Positions 43,681 through 55,246 of a stretch of DNA of 64,000 bases are shown here, piece by piece. Source of the stretch: Centrapalus pauciflorus. Its lineage: Eukaryota > Streptophyta > Magnoliopsida > Asterales > Asteraceae. The notes under the pieces were generated by a model, which made no database searches, was not told where the DNA came from, and saw only the letters and a list, made by a program, of their open reading frames with translations. The translations under genes and the position numbers were made by a program. Each line of letters starts with the position of its first letter. Position 1 is the stretch's first letter. The DNA lies in the NCBI GenBank assembly GCA_020465985.1, contig JAANYP010004240.1:232552-296551 (forward strand). Direction: 5' to 3'.

Positions 43681-46544
43681 ATGTCAAGTTTGCAAAAATT
43701 CATTGAAATGGATCACGAGGTCGGTAAGGCAACTTCTCCGCCAAAACTGATGAAGTTGGAAGACTACTATTGGTGGAAGGATGGCTTTGCTGATTTTGCT
43801 CGTTTCAACGATATGCGCATGTGGATTTGTATCGATGAGGGTTATATTCCACCTACGCAAGAGTTAGAGGGCCGTCAAAGAGTCTTAACGTATCAAAATA
43901 TGAAGGATGATGATAAGAAACTTTATGAGGCCGAGAACCGAGCTTTCTCGATTATTCGTACGGCGTTACCTCAAGAAATTCTACACACCTTGAGAAATGA
44001 TAGAACTGCTAAAGAGCTATGGGATGCTTTAGAGAAAAGGTGTGAGGGAAATCTAAGGGTTCGCAACGGAAGGACTGAGATGCTGAAACAACAGTTTGCT
44101 ATTTTCAAAGCATTGAAAAGTGAAAAGCTGGATGAGACTATAACAACACTCTATCATTTACTGATGGAGCTTGATAATCACAATGTCGATTATCAAGAGA
44201 CTGAAAAGATAGAGAAGCTTCTAGATGCTTTACCTGTGAAGTGGGAAATGTACACATCGCTTATCAAGCATGATGAAGAAAATTTTGAGACTCTTACTCT
44301 AGAAGGAGTTATAGGAAAGCTGAGGGCGTATAACTTTTAGTTGCAAAAGAAGGAACGGGAATATGATCAGGTCCAAGATCCAGAATTGTATTTTGGAAAG
44401 ACAAACCGTCAATCGCAAGTGAACTGAAGTCAGCTACAACATTTTACTCGGGAGAAGAGCCTATCCCATTTGAGTCAGATGAACCTAATAGTCGGGCATT
44501 CTTAGAGTATTCTAAACCAGAAGAATAACCGACTCATTCAGCATCCACTTCTCAACACTACACAAAGATGTCTATGAGTGCACAATCGGCTGAGAATCAT
44601 CTGAATCTTTTGGCTTCGTTTGTTGCAACATACGAAAATTGTATTCAGGGGAAGATAAACGATCCCGCGTTTTGGGATGAAGACTACGATCTGGTGGATC
44701 CTGATGACTTGGAGGAAATGGACCTTCAATGGCAACTGGCCATGGTGACTCAGAGGGTCAAGAGGTTAATGAAAAGAACAGGGAGAAATCTGAATGTAGG
44801 CAACAGTAAGTTTATGTTTGACAAATCCAAGGTTAAGTGTTACAATTGTCAAGGATTGGGACACTTTGCAAGAGAGTGTCAATGACCCAAAGTTGAGAAC
44901 TATCAGAATCAGACTCAGGGAAGATATAAGTCTTGTAGTTCGGGAAATCAAGCTGCCATCGCAAGTTTGTTAACAAATGTGACATCTAACAGACAGCTCG
45001 ATGGAACCTACGATTGGAGTACTCATCTAGAGTCGAATGCTAGAGCCTTTATGGCTTAAGTGACAGAGACTGGGGATGACAGAGCAGAAGAAGTGGCAGA
45101 GGACATCAAGTAGAATGATACAAGTCCATTGTTGGTGGAAAAGTCAGAGTATCAATCCATTCTAGAGTTTGCTGCGAAAATGGCTAACGTGGAATCGGAT
45201 CACAAAAGGGTAACTCTAAACTTTTCTACATTTCATGACTTATGTGTTTTATGTGCTACTTCTAATAATAGGTTAAACTTAGTACTAGAAACACATAACA
45301 ACTTAACTGCTCAGGTCCAATCACTAAAATCAGATAATGCTAGTCTCTTAGATATTAAGGAAGATCTAAGGAATAAGCTGAAAGCAGCTGCTCAAGATGT
45401 TATAGTTCTAAAAGACAAATTAAGTGAACAATGTGTCAGGATAGAACTTATGTATGAGCATGTTGAGGCTTTGACCAAAGAACTCACCATTAAGGAAGTA
45501 GAACTAGCCGAATCAAGAGTCAAGATTGCTGATGTAAATAGTAAGCTTGAAAAGTTTAGGAACTCGTCTCTAAACCTAGGCAAGATTTTAGAAGCTCAAC
45601 GGCAGTCTAAGAAACCAGTAGGATTAGGTTATCAAGAGAGTCCTCCACCTTTCAACAATAATTATGTGCCTCAACCTCAGGATAAAACTGATGAACCAGT
45701 CGAGTTAGAGGTAGCAACTGAAACTGAATCTGATAAGGACAAATCAACTAAGGTGTCTAATACTAACTCTAAGATTAAGAAGGTCAAGTTTGTGCAGTCT
45801 TCTAGTGACCCAATACTAGTGGAAGCTAAGCCTGAAATTAATAATCAGTAAGAGGAATTAATCACGATAGTTGAAAAGAAAGAAAATGACACTAGTGAGA
45901 CACCAAAATCAAAGGGCACTTATAAGAAGTCGATTGATAAGATGTCATCCTTTAGATGTCATGAGAAGGGTCATGTTGCGTCTAGCTGTCCGTATAAGAA
46001 AGTGGAGTCTCCACCCTCTAAACTAGAGTCTACTGCTGAAGGAAAGCAAGAACAACAAAGACCAGTATCTAGTATTGCTGGCACAAGTGGTTCTCAAAAC
46101 ACTGAGAAGAATGTGATTGCAACACCTAGAATAGCTGTTAAACAAATACCTGTGTCGGTCAAACAACAAGAAGTGATTAGGACTAATTCTCCGGATAGAG
46201 TCCCTAATCAGTCTAAGTCAGGACCACCACAAGCTTATAGGAGTACAACACCTAGAAGGACTTACACTCCAGTTAGGTCTCACACTCCTCAAAGATAACA
46301 GACACCAGGTAGAGCTCAGGGATATCAATCTAAAATGCCTTATAACAGAAACTATTCAAGGGCTCAACAGAAAATGCCAACCCAAAGGCCAAGAGTGAAT
46401 TTAAATCACTCAGCACCACAACAGGTTCTCAATCAAAAACCCAAGTCACCTGAAAGGAGATATGGGTATTTGAAGGAGTTCGCGTATGTGGATGAGAATG
46501 GTATTACCAAGTCAGTCATGGCTTGGGTTCCCCGTGATAACTAA
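43681..46544 (+). pseudogene. gag: gag of element 4, broken into several frames
   Basis: ATG 43681 opens 219 codons of a UBN2-type copia Gag (YYWWKDGFADFA near residue 28, KELWDALEKRCEG near 115, LLDALPVKWEMY near 180), then TAG at 44338. Further on come a CCHC zinc knuckle CYNCQGLGHFAREC (ending near 44880, then TGA), a coiled-coil segment 45129-45851, and a second cysteine cluster FRCHEKGHVASSCP near 45950. A basic Pro/Arg-rich tail ends AWVPRDN at 46541, before TAA. At least five stops interrupt it. The last stop precedes the protease and may be original rather than damage. Confidence 0.85.
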
Positions 46545-46565
46545 CTTGTTTTCTTTCATGTGCAG

Positions 46566-49500
46566 GAGCTAACTACTGGTCTAAACAACAAATGGTTCAT
46601 CGACAGTGGTTGCTCTCGTCACATGACTGGGGAAAGGAGTCTACTCACAGACTTCAAGGGTGGGAACTAGGGTTTTGTATCATTCGCTGGGAACAAAGGA
46701 GGTCATATCACTGGAACTGGAGTGGTCACTAATGGGACTATCACACTTGATCAAGTTTACCATGTTGATAAACTTGATCATAATCTCATTAATGTATCTC
46801 AAATATGTGATAAGAAGAATTCAGTAATCTTTACAGAAACTGAGGCGTTAGTGCTGAAACCGGGATTTAAAGTACCTGAAGAGTGGATAATGATGAGAGC
46901 CCCAAGGAAGAATGATTTGTACATGATGGATATGAACATATCAGAGTAGTCAATGGGAACAATCAGTCTTCTATACAAAGCTTCAGAGTCCGAATCCATC
47001 TTATGGCACAGACGCATTGCACACTTGCACCTAAGGAAAATGAATTACATCACTAAACATGGTCTGGTGCAAGGTGTCCCACTAAAGAGTTTTCAGTTCG
47101 ATGACAAGTGTGTACCGTGCAAGAAAGGCAAACAACACAAAAAGTCACACATGTCAAAGTCTCAGAACTCGATAGCTTGCTGCATATGGATCTCTTCAGT
47201 CCTATCAACAAAAGAAGTATAGGTGGTAGTTTGTTTTGTTTAGTTATCACTGATGGTTACTTATGTTTTTCTTCGGTTTTCTTCTTAGGTACAAAGGACG
47301 AAACAGCTGGAAAGTTGATTGGGTTCTTAGACCAATTCGAAAACTCCTACGGGACGAGGGTAAAACGTATCAGGAGCGATAACGGAGAAGATTGCCTATC
47401 CAAAGGCATAGTGCATCAATTTAGTGCACCTTATGAGCCACAGAAAAATGGGGTGGCAGAACGTAAGAACAGGATTTTGATTGAGGCAGCAAGGACAATG
47501 CTCTCGGATTCAAAGCTTCCTACCATGTTTTGGGGGGAGGCAGTGAATACCGCGTGTCACGTTTTTAACCGGGTCCTTACTGTCAAATCACTTAACAAAA
47601 CCTGTTATGAAGTTCTAAATAAAAGCTAACCTAATTAACTGGCTTTGAACCATTTGGGGTACCGTGTACTTTACTGAAAACAAAAGATCAACCTAAGTTT
47701 GGTGAAAAGGCTGACGAAGCATACTTCCTAGGTTATGTACCTAACTCACCAAACAAAAGGGTTTTTAACAAAACAAATGGTACGGTAGAGATTGTGTTTT
47801 TCATTGACGTAACAAGTTATTCACATGAACCCCAAACTGGTCCTGAATGGTTATTTGATTATGACTCATTGTTTGAATCATTTAACATACCTTTTAATGG
47901 AAATGCAGGTACACTGGAGAATGACTTCTCGTCATTAAATCTGAATGACGACTATCAAGGTTTTCCAAAGTCAAGCATTCCATCTACATCTGAGCCTACA
48001 TTGACAGAAGATGGGTCTCCAACAGAGAATGAACCTGAATTAATAACACGGTGTTGTTATCAATGATCAACGACTCCGAGGCGTATCACACATGTCTATA
48101 TTCATGTTTCATCTCGCAAGTAAAGTCGAAGAATGTGGAAATGGCACTGAAAGACAACTCTTGGGTTGAAGCCATGAAAGAAGAACTGTCACAGTTCACA
48201 ATACATGAAGTGTGGGAGTTAGTGTCGTTACCTCGAGGAGAAGTAGCAATAGGGATCAAATGAGTCTTTAAGTGCAAAAGGGATGATCGGGGTATAGTTA
48301 ATCGTAACAAGGCAAGACTTGTGGTGAAAGGATTCAACCAAGAAGAGGGAATTGATTACAACGAAGTGTTTGCACCAGTGGCAAGGCTCGAGGCAATTCG
48401 TCTGTTTCTAGCCTTCGCGTCCTTCAAAGTGTTTTAGGTTTATCAACTTGACGTAAAGAGTGCATTCCTGTACGGCAAGGTGAAGGAACTGGTGTAAGTC
48501 GAACAGTCACCTGGGTTTACTGATCCAAAGTATCCCGATAAAGTATATTGACTCGATAAGGCTCTGTATGGATTGCATCAGGCACCAAGGGCGAGGTATG
48601 AGACGATGTCAACTCATATTTTGGACAACGGGTTTGAAAGAGGGAGAATTGATAGTACATTGTTCGTGAATAGAAAAGGAGAGGACTTTTTCTTGGTACA
48701 AGTGTACATGGATGACATCATTTTCGGGTCGTCAAACGAACAGATGTGCAAAGACTTTGAAAAGGTCATGAAGTCAAAATTTGAGATGAGTGCTATGGGA
48801 TAGTTGAATTTCTTTCTGGGTTTGTAAGTTGAACAAAGGAAAGATGGCATGTTTATCCATCAGACGAAGTATGTCTACGACATTCTGGAGCGCTTCGGGA
48901 TGGAAGGAACAAAGCTGACCGCTCACTTTAGTACTCTGATTCAAGTGAATCACAATCTCGGACCGGGTACAAAAAGTGATACTGATGTGGATCCAACTCT
49001 ATATCGGGCCATGATCAGGTCACTCATGTATTTAACTGCTTCTAGACCTGACATTATTTTTGCTGTGGGTATTTGTGCTAGGTTCCAAGCTAATCCGAAA
49101 GAAATGCATATGAAAGTCGTGAAGCGGATTCTACGATATCGGAAGTCGAAACCGAAGCTGGGACTTTGGTATCATGCTGATGAAGATCTGGAATTGGAGG
49201 CGTACATGGATTTTGATTATGGTGGATGCAGCTTGAACCGGAAATCAACAACTGGATGTTGTCAGTTCCTTAGAGGGAGATTTGTATCCTGGCAATGCAA
49301 GAATCAAACTTCGGTAGTCGTATCAACGTGCGAGGCCGAATATGTAGCTACTGGTAGTTGCTGTTCACAGGTTTTGTGGATACAACAACAATTGCGGGAT
49401 TGTGGTTTGGCTTACACTCATACTCCCATTAGGATAGATAATCAGTCTACAATTGATATAACTAATAGTCTAGTTAAACACAGTAAAGCAAAGCACATAG

Positions 49501-49661
49501 ACATAAGACATCATTTCATACGTGATTGTGCTGAAAAGAATTTGATAAAACTGGTAAAAGTTGCAACGGAAGACAATAATGCAGACTTATTCACTAAAGC
49601 ATTTGATAACTCACATTTTGAGTTGCTAGTTCAACTAAATGGTATGCGTAATCCAGAGTAA
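46566..49661 (+). pseudogene. pol: pol of element 4, degenerate
   Basis: Protease motif WFIDSGCSRHMTG near 46590; HNLINVSQICD near 46780. The integrase zinc domain is near 46990-47150, and the core with RSDNGED and PQKNGVAERKNR near 47370-47475 is frameshifted around 47150. The integrase-RT linker follows to 48066. RT has ALYGLHQAPRARYE and a YMDDIIFGS catalytic block near 48705, and RNase H has DFDYGGCSLNRKST and CEAEYVATGSCC near 49215-49350. About ten stops, several explained by TGG to TGA or CAG to TAG. No product expected. It serves as the reference for the deleted pol of element 1. Confidence 0.9.
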
Positions 49662-51021
49662 CTTGACCTTAGTAGTTTTTCTTTCTTTTTAAGTTAGTAG
49701 CTTAGTAGATTTTCTTTCCTTTTATAGTAAGTTAGCATGTTAGTTTATTAGCTTATCTTAAAAATGAAAAACAAAAGAAAAAAGAGAAAAAAAAAATCAT
49801 AAAAATTTCAAAAAAAGGGAATATCAAAAAATGAGTTAAAGTCTTAGAGTCATAGGTTGAAAGTGACGAAAATTAGCACAGTATAAACAAACTCTAAGTG
49901 TCAATCTTTCACACATAATGCACCATAAATTCTAAGTGATATACACTTTCTTGCCAGATGTGTTGGTAAGCATAATAATGAAGGAAACCCTACCAGCTAA
50001 TAAAATAATCAAGAAAATGTCATATGTGTAACTAACTTAGATGTATGACCAAAAGGTCTTAAGTTCTATGTTAGAGACATACAGAAAATGATTGTAAATG
50101 AGGTCTGCTAATTTATCTGGGGGATGTATAGCAACATCAAAATACATCTTAAGCAAAGAAAAGAAAAATTTTTGAAAAGAAAAGGAAGTCAAAACAAGTC
50201 GCTTTGTTGTACGTAAGTACAGACCTGTCACCTCTGTTTTGACTTAAGCTAGCAACATAAGTCGCTTTGTTGTACGTAAGTACAGACCTGTCACCGCTGT
50301 TTTGCTAACTTAGAGGGAACTCTAAGACAAGCTAAGACACATTGTTGTATGTAAATACAGAACTGTGTCCGGTGATTGCCTTTTGAAGAAAATTTGCAAT
50401 ACCGAAAAGTTATAATCATTTTTTGTCTGCCTTGATCATAGAAGTATATCTAAGTATGGGACACGTAAGGTAGTTTCTTGATAAATAAAAAGGCCAAGGG
50501 AATTTCCAAAGTGTTAAATGTTTAAAGGGAAAATCATACCGACAATCGACTTGGAATGTATATCACGACAAACAACCAAAGGAATAAAAAATTCCTAAAT
50601 GTGAAAGTGAAATACTGAAAGTGCGTTTGACACCGCTATCTGATTGAACCTTCTTTGACTATCTCGCAAAAATATTCTGTTAGTATAACTTGTAATTTTT
50701 AAAGTACCTTTGAGTAATTTTAAATTTTTGTTTACTTTATTTTATTTTATTTCATTGTTTTAGTTTATTTTAAGTAGGATAAAGGTCAAAGTTACTTGGA
50801 TGCATTTTTGGTTGAAGAAACAAATATTGCGTGAAAATCTGTTGCTCAGTGTGAATGTTTTTGAAAAGTTGGAAAAGTTCCGTTACATGAAAAAGTTGAA
50901 AAAGTTGGATTTTATTTAAGAATTTTTAAAATTTTCAGTTAAGTTCGAAGTCCAGACAAATTCGAAGTTACCTTCGAACTTGCTGGAAGTTCGAACTTAA
51001 GCTAAGTTCGAAGGTGGTTGA
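49662..51021 (+). other. Spacer between pol and the internal promoter, element 4
   Basis: No gene. Contains two or three tandem copies of a block with CGTAAGTACAGACCTGTCAC (50200-50360). From 50940 on there is a dense TTCGAA motif array that continues past the TATA box to about 51640. Homologous to 3894-5136 of element 1, without its duplication. Confidence 0.6.
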
Positions 51022-51029
51022 TATATATA
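51022..51029 (+). promoter_or_regulatory. Candidate internal TATA box, element 4
   Basis: TATATATA in GGTTGATATATATAGGTC, homologous to TATAAATA at 5137 in element 1, 188 bases before the splice donor. Confidence 0.5.
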
Positions 51030-51209
51030 GGTCAACAGTACTTCATTTATGTCATCTACTCTCGAATTTAATCTCTCGAACTTGTTAGGGCGATCTCGAA
51101 CATATCCTCGAACTTCTCGGATATTGGAATTTCTCACTATTTCTCAAAGTTTTCCACTGTTTGTCGAACATACACACATACTCGAGTATAGTGAACTTTC
51201 TAATGCAAA

Positions 51210-51681
51210 GTAAGTGTCAGTTTAGGATGTTTATGTGGTGAAAATCGACCTTTTTTTAGGTTTTATGTCATTTAAAACTAGGTGACTTTAAATCACAAGT
51301 TTTAAAAGCTAAAACTTAAAATAAATGATAAATAACTTAGATTAGAACCAAATAGGACTAGATTACACGGTTAATTAAGTCAAATGAGGTTAAAATCGTG
51401 ATTTTTTAAGTTGAAAGTGACCGACTTTGAATTTGTTCTTCAGGTTCGAACTTGTCAGAAAGTTCGCAGTTGTTGAAATATCTATAAGTTCGAAGTCAGT
51501 CATGTTCGAATGGGTGTTTCGAACTTAATTAAGTTCTAATGCTTTTTAACATTCTCGAATTTGTCTAAGTTCAAATGTGTTAGACTTCGAACTTAATGAA
51601 GTTCGAAGTTATGCCAATTCGAATATTACAAATTTAATTCTAAATTAATTTCTAATTTTTGTTTGGTGATTTTGTTTTCAG
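51210..51681 (+). other. Candidate 5' intron of the extra ORF, element 4
   Basis: Donor AAA|GTAAGTG at 51210, branch-like CTAAT at 51652, acceptor TTTTGTTTTCAG ending 51681; 472 nt. As in element 1, an ATG (51203-51205) ends seven bases before the donor counting from its A, and would be in frame with the ORF after splicing. Confidence 0.6.
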
Positions 51682-51683
51682 AT

Positions 51684-54629
51684 ATGGGAGACCGTGCCTT
51701 CTTTAATAAGCATAACATGGTAATGGCTGTAGATCTCCAATTGCCGGAGGCTCAGCCATACCATGAAATGATAGAGTTTCTGACACAGTCCAGAGTGTCA
51801 TATGCACTGACGCATAATTTGCCAATCACTTTGACACAGGTGGATTGCTCCGTGACCCCTACAGTGTTACGTACAAGAGTAGGCGGTCAACCGATTGTCT
51901 TTTCTGCAAACATGTTGAGACAAATCTTACAGTTGGGCACAGAAGATCAAGAAGTAGGCCCAATAGATTTTCCAATGCCCATAAGGCAAGCGACCTTTCT
52001 AAGAATGGGTTACGCACAGGACATAACAAAGGCTCCTACGTCAAAAGCGGGTTAATAGGGCAGTGGAGGTATCTAGTCCATGTAATAATGGTGTGCTTCG
52101 CACCGAAGAAAGCTGGGTTTGACACAATGGTGTCAAAGCTGCAGTCTGCGCTGATTGCTTTGGTCTACAACAAACAGTTCAGCTTTTCAGAAATGTTTTT
52201 CGGGGAGTTTATCCACCAGGTTACTGCTCCGGGCAGAGAACGATTTTTGATGTATCCCAGATTCATAATGATGATTATCCGACACTTTCTGCCGAATCTG
52301 CCACCACTACCTGAGCAAAGTGGTATTGCTTTAATTGATAAGCGTATTTTTGCTAACTGCCAGACCCATAATACACGTAGGGCTGAGCAAGTCAGGCCTC
52401 AGGTGGCCCCTTTGTTTGGTGCAATGATAGATCCTGATTTTGTTGCTCTGGAAGGAAAAAATTGGATCGGTGAAGCACCCCCCCAACAACAACAGCAGCA
52501 GCAGCAACCTCAAAGAGCACCGGCAAGACGCACTCCGGCTGCAAGAATGATTCCCCGCTCACAACCTGCTACTGAAACTGCTGGGCCATGAACTTCGGCA
52601 CCATAGTTCGACCAACGGGCACAGACGTTGGAGGAAATCTGGGCACAAGGAGCAGCAGCGGAGGAAAATATAGCTGCACAGTTGGTTCAAGATATTTTGG
52701 ATCCCCCAGCTGATGTGGATGACATATTCAGGGAGATAGATGAATATCAACCTCCTGTTGCCGAGTCTCTAGCCACATAAGGTCACGCTGAACGATCAGA
52801 AGCTAGGGAACAGGCTGAGGCTGAGGGTCAAGTCGAGACCGCCTCTGAGTCTGAATCTGAATCAAGTTCTGAGGAGACAGAAGCTGAAGACCCAGTTGTT
52901 ACCTTTGGCAGATATGGATCCAGAGTCGTTGTCAGCCGAAGGAAGATGACAAGGCCTGTAACTCATGATGAAGAGGCAGAAGATTCTGAATTTGAAATGG
53001 AAGAAGTAGCCCCAGTTGTCACTGGACAGAGGGCAAAGAGGCATCGCTTTATGCATGGAGCTCCGTCAACTTCTGCTGATATTCCATCCACTTCAACTGC
53101 CGCTCCATCAACATCCGCTTCCATTCCATCCACCTCCGTTCCATTCACCGAAAATCAGCGCTTCACCGACTTGAAGAGTAAAGTAGATTTTCAAACAGTC
53201 CAAATATTCCAACTCTCTCACGCATTGAAAGAGTTGCAACAGCATAATGCAAGGTTGGATCAAGAGAATGCCAAGTTACAGACAACTGTGGCAGATCAAC
53301 AAGAAGTGTTGAGGACTCAACAATCCCATATCCTGACACTTCAGACCCTAGTGGAGCAACTTGTGAAAGATCTACAAGCTCAGGGGAGAGCAGTTGTCGG
53401 GGCGATGAATTAAGGAGATCGCGTAGAGATGATGAAGAAGGCGATGATCTCGACATGCTGAAAGAAAGTGAGCTAGCAGATCTTTCTCAAAAGACTGCTC
53501 AGTAAGAAAATTTTTAGGGGGAGCCTGGTTCTTCGAGTATAGGAGGAGCTGAAGCTCAAGAAAAAGGAAAGGCTCCTGAAGCCTCAAAGTCTTTTGAACA
53601 AGAGATGATAGGAGCTCTGATAGATTTAGATGATGAAGATGAGTTCAGATTTGATAATGAAGACTTCATAGATCAGGAGGAACTAGAAGAGGGAGAGTTC
53701 ATACCTGACGACGTTGTAGACTAGAAATCCAATGATGAAGTAGTAGAAGATGAAGATGATAACGTAGATAGAGTGCTCATTCAAAAACAACCTATCATGG
53801 TACTTTACGAGAATGAGAATCAGAATGTGATAGACATTGATTTGCTGAAATCTACAGATAATGAAGAATCAGAATCTGATACAGCTGACAGGGAACAGTC
53901 TAAAGAAGAGAAGAAGAGATTATGGTTTAAGAAAGAAGAAAAGAAGATTGACTTGGCAGTAAAGAAGAAGATGAGGCTGCCAAGTCCGGGAAAGTAATCA
54001 GGCGGAATTCTAAGTAGGTTCTATGACAGAGAACTGCAACTATTTGTTCTGAAAAGAGAAGATGGGCTACAGTACTTGAGAAGAATGCTTAAAGACTTCA
54101 ACTCATTGCCAAATGTGAAGTGAAAGAGTTAGCCTGGAAAGAACTGATCAACCTAGGAGATGACCCATATGCTGAAGTTGTCGCTAAAATTATAAGAAGG
54201 GAGGGTCGATCTGGAAGGTTTGAAAGGCTTAAGCCAAGATCGGGTAAGAGAGTGGAAAATGAAACAAGAATAGATCCTCTTACTGGGAAACCATGGGCTA
54301 AGATGGTTTACAAACCAGTCAGATGCTTAAAGAAGGTTCCATTAAAGACAATGCCATAGGATATCTTGAAGAATATGAAGTGGTGGTTTGTCGACAATGA
54401 AACAACTGAAGCCATAATGGAGGATGAAGACGAAAAGGTCATTTTGAAGGTATACGATCTGTTGCACCTTGTCAACCTATCCAAGGATGACCTGCAAAAG
54501 CTTCATGATCAGCCATTTTTCTTTCACGAAGGCTGGAGATCTGAAGGCAGGATGTTCCAGAAAGTTGTAAAAGTTTGTATAGAGCAGGGATTGTATGCAG
54601 GTAGCATTTTGAATAGGACTAGTACTTAG
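51684..54629 (+). pseudogene. Extra (post-pol) ORF of element 4, broken
   Basis: Homologous throughout to 6562-9495. ATG 51684 begins the same N terminus. Relative to element 1 about 30 bases are missing near 51835, which removes the QFW core in frame. A frameshift follows near 52035, a TGA at 52589, and further stops and shifts at about 53411, 53500, 53997 and 54119. The conserved C-terminal domain is readable at 54120-54629 (MKWWFVDNE, then FFHEGWRSEGR), ending with TAG. The Gln tract is shorter than in element 1 and lacks the long C run. Not functional. Confidence 0.8.
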
Positions 54630-54672
54630 ACAAATTGAATATCTAGTTAGAAGCTATCGTCAAGGGGGATTC

Positions 54673-55246
54673 TGTTATTGCATCCTGTTTGACGATAGCA
54701 GTCTAAATGTAGATTGTTATTTAGTAATGGTTCAGTATTTGGAATTACCAGTTAATACACATGTTTGATATTGGTTATATATATATGTTTGATCTTGTTT
54801 GTGATTGATGTTTACTTTAGTTCCAAGATAAGTTCAAACATAAGTTCAAAGATAAGTTCAAACATAAGTTCTAGAACAAGTTCAAAGACAAGTTCTAGAA
54901 TAAGTTCAAAGCCAGATTCGAACTTATTGGTGGACAAGTTCGTGGGCTTGGGCCTTCACGAACTTGTCTGGGCCAAGTTATATTTTAAGGCTTATAATTA
55001 AGGGTTAATCAGTTTTGATTAATAATCTTTGCCGAAATTAGAGTTCAAGGCGCTTACGAACATGCGAGCGATCTGCAAAGAGTTTTGGAGAGATTCACAT
55101 GTCGAGACGTTCGTCGTTACGTCTATCATCGTGTTAGTCTCCGTGTTTCCTGTGTGTGTGATCAATCCGTTAAACCCCTAACGAGGATTCCGCACTCGTT
55201 GGATGGTGTCGCGTCAAGATTGGATCCGTAGGTAGGTGACCTTACA
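54673..55246 (+). repeat. 3' LTR of element 4
   Basis: 574 bp, TGTTATTGCATCC to CTTACA, preceded by the purine tract AAGGGGGATT (54662-54671). Fewer ATAAGTTCAAA units than the 5' LTR. GACAG follows, which is element 5 gag sequence rather than a copy of the left flank. Confidence 0.9.

Larger units (their letters stand above)
42444..55246 (+). mobile_element. Copia element 4: full-length but decayed Sirevirus-like element (12.8 kb)
   Basis: LTRs of 620 and 574 bp of the element 1 family enclose PBS, leader, gag, pol, promoter-like spacer, extra ORF and polypurine tract in the normal order. Stops and frameshifts affect every ORF, so the element is old. The bases beside the LTRs (CCTCA on the left, GACAG on the right) do not match. 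The flanks are different elements (minus-strand element 3 and plus-strand element 5), so the present junctions are not those of a simple insertion. Confidence 0.9.

Noticed and set aside
46534..46565. A 32-nt intron between gag and pol of element 4 starting at GTGATAAC
   Set aside because: Too short for a plant intron and out of phase; only the acceptor-like end is worth keeping, with an unknown donor.
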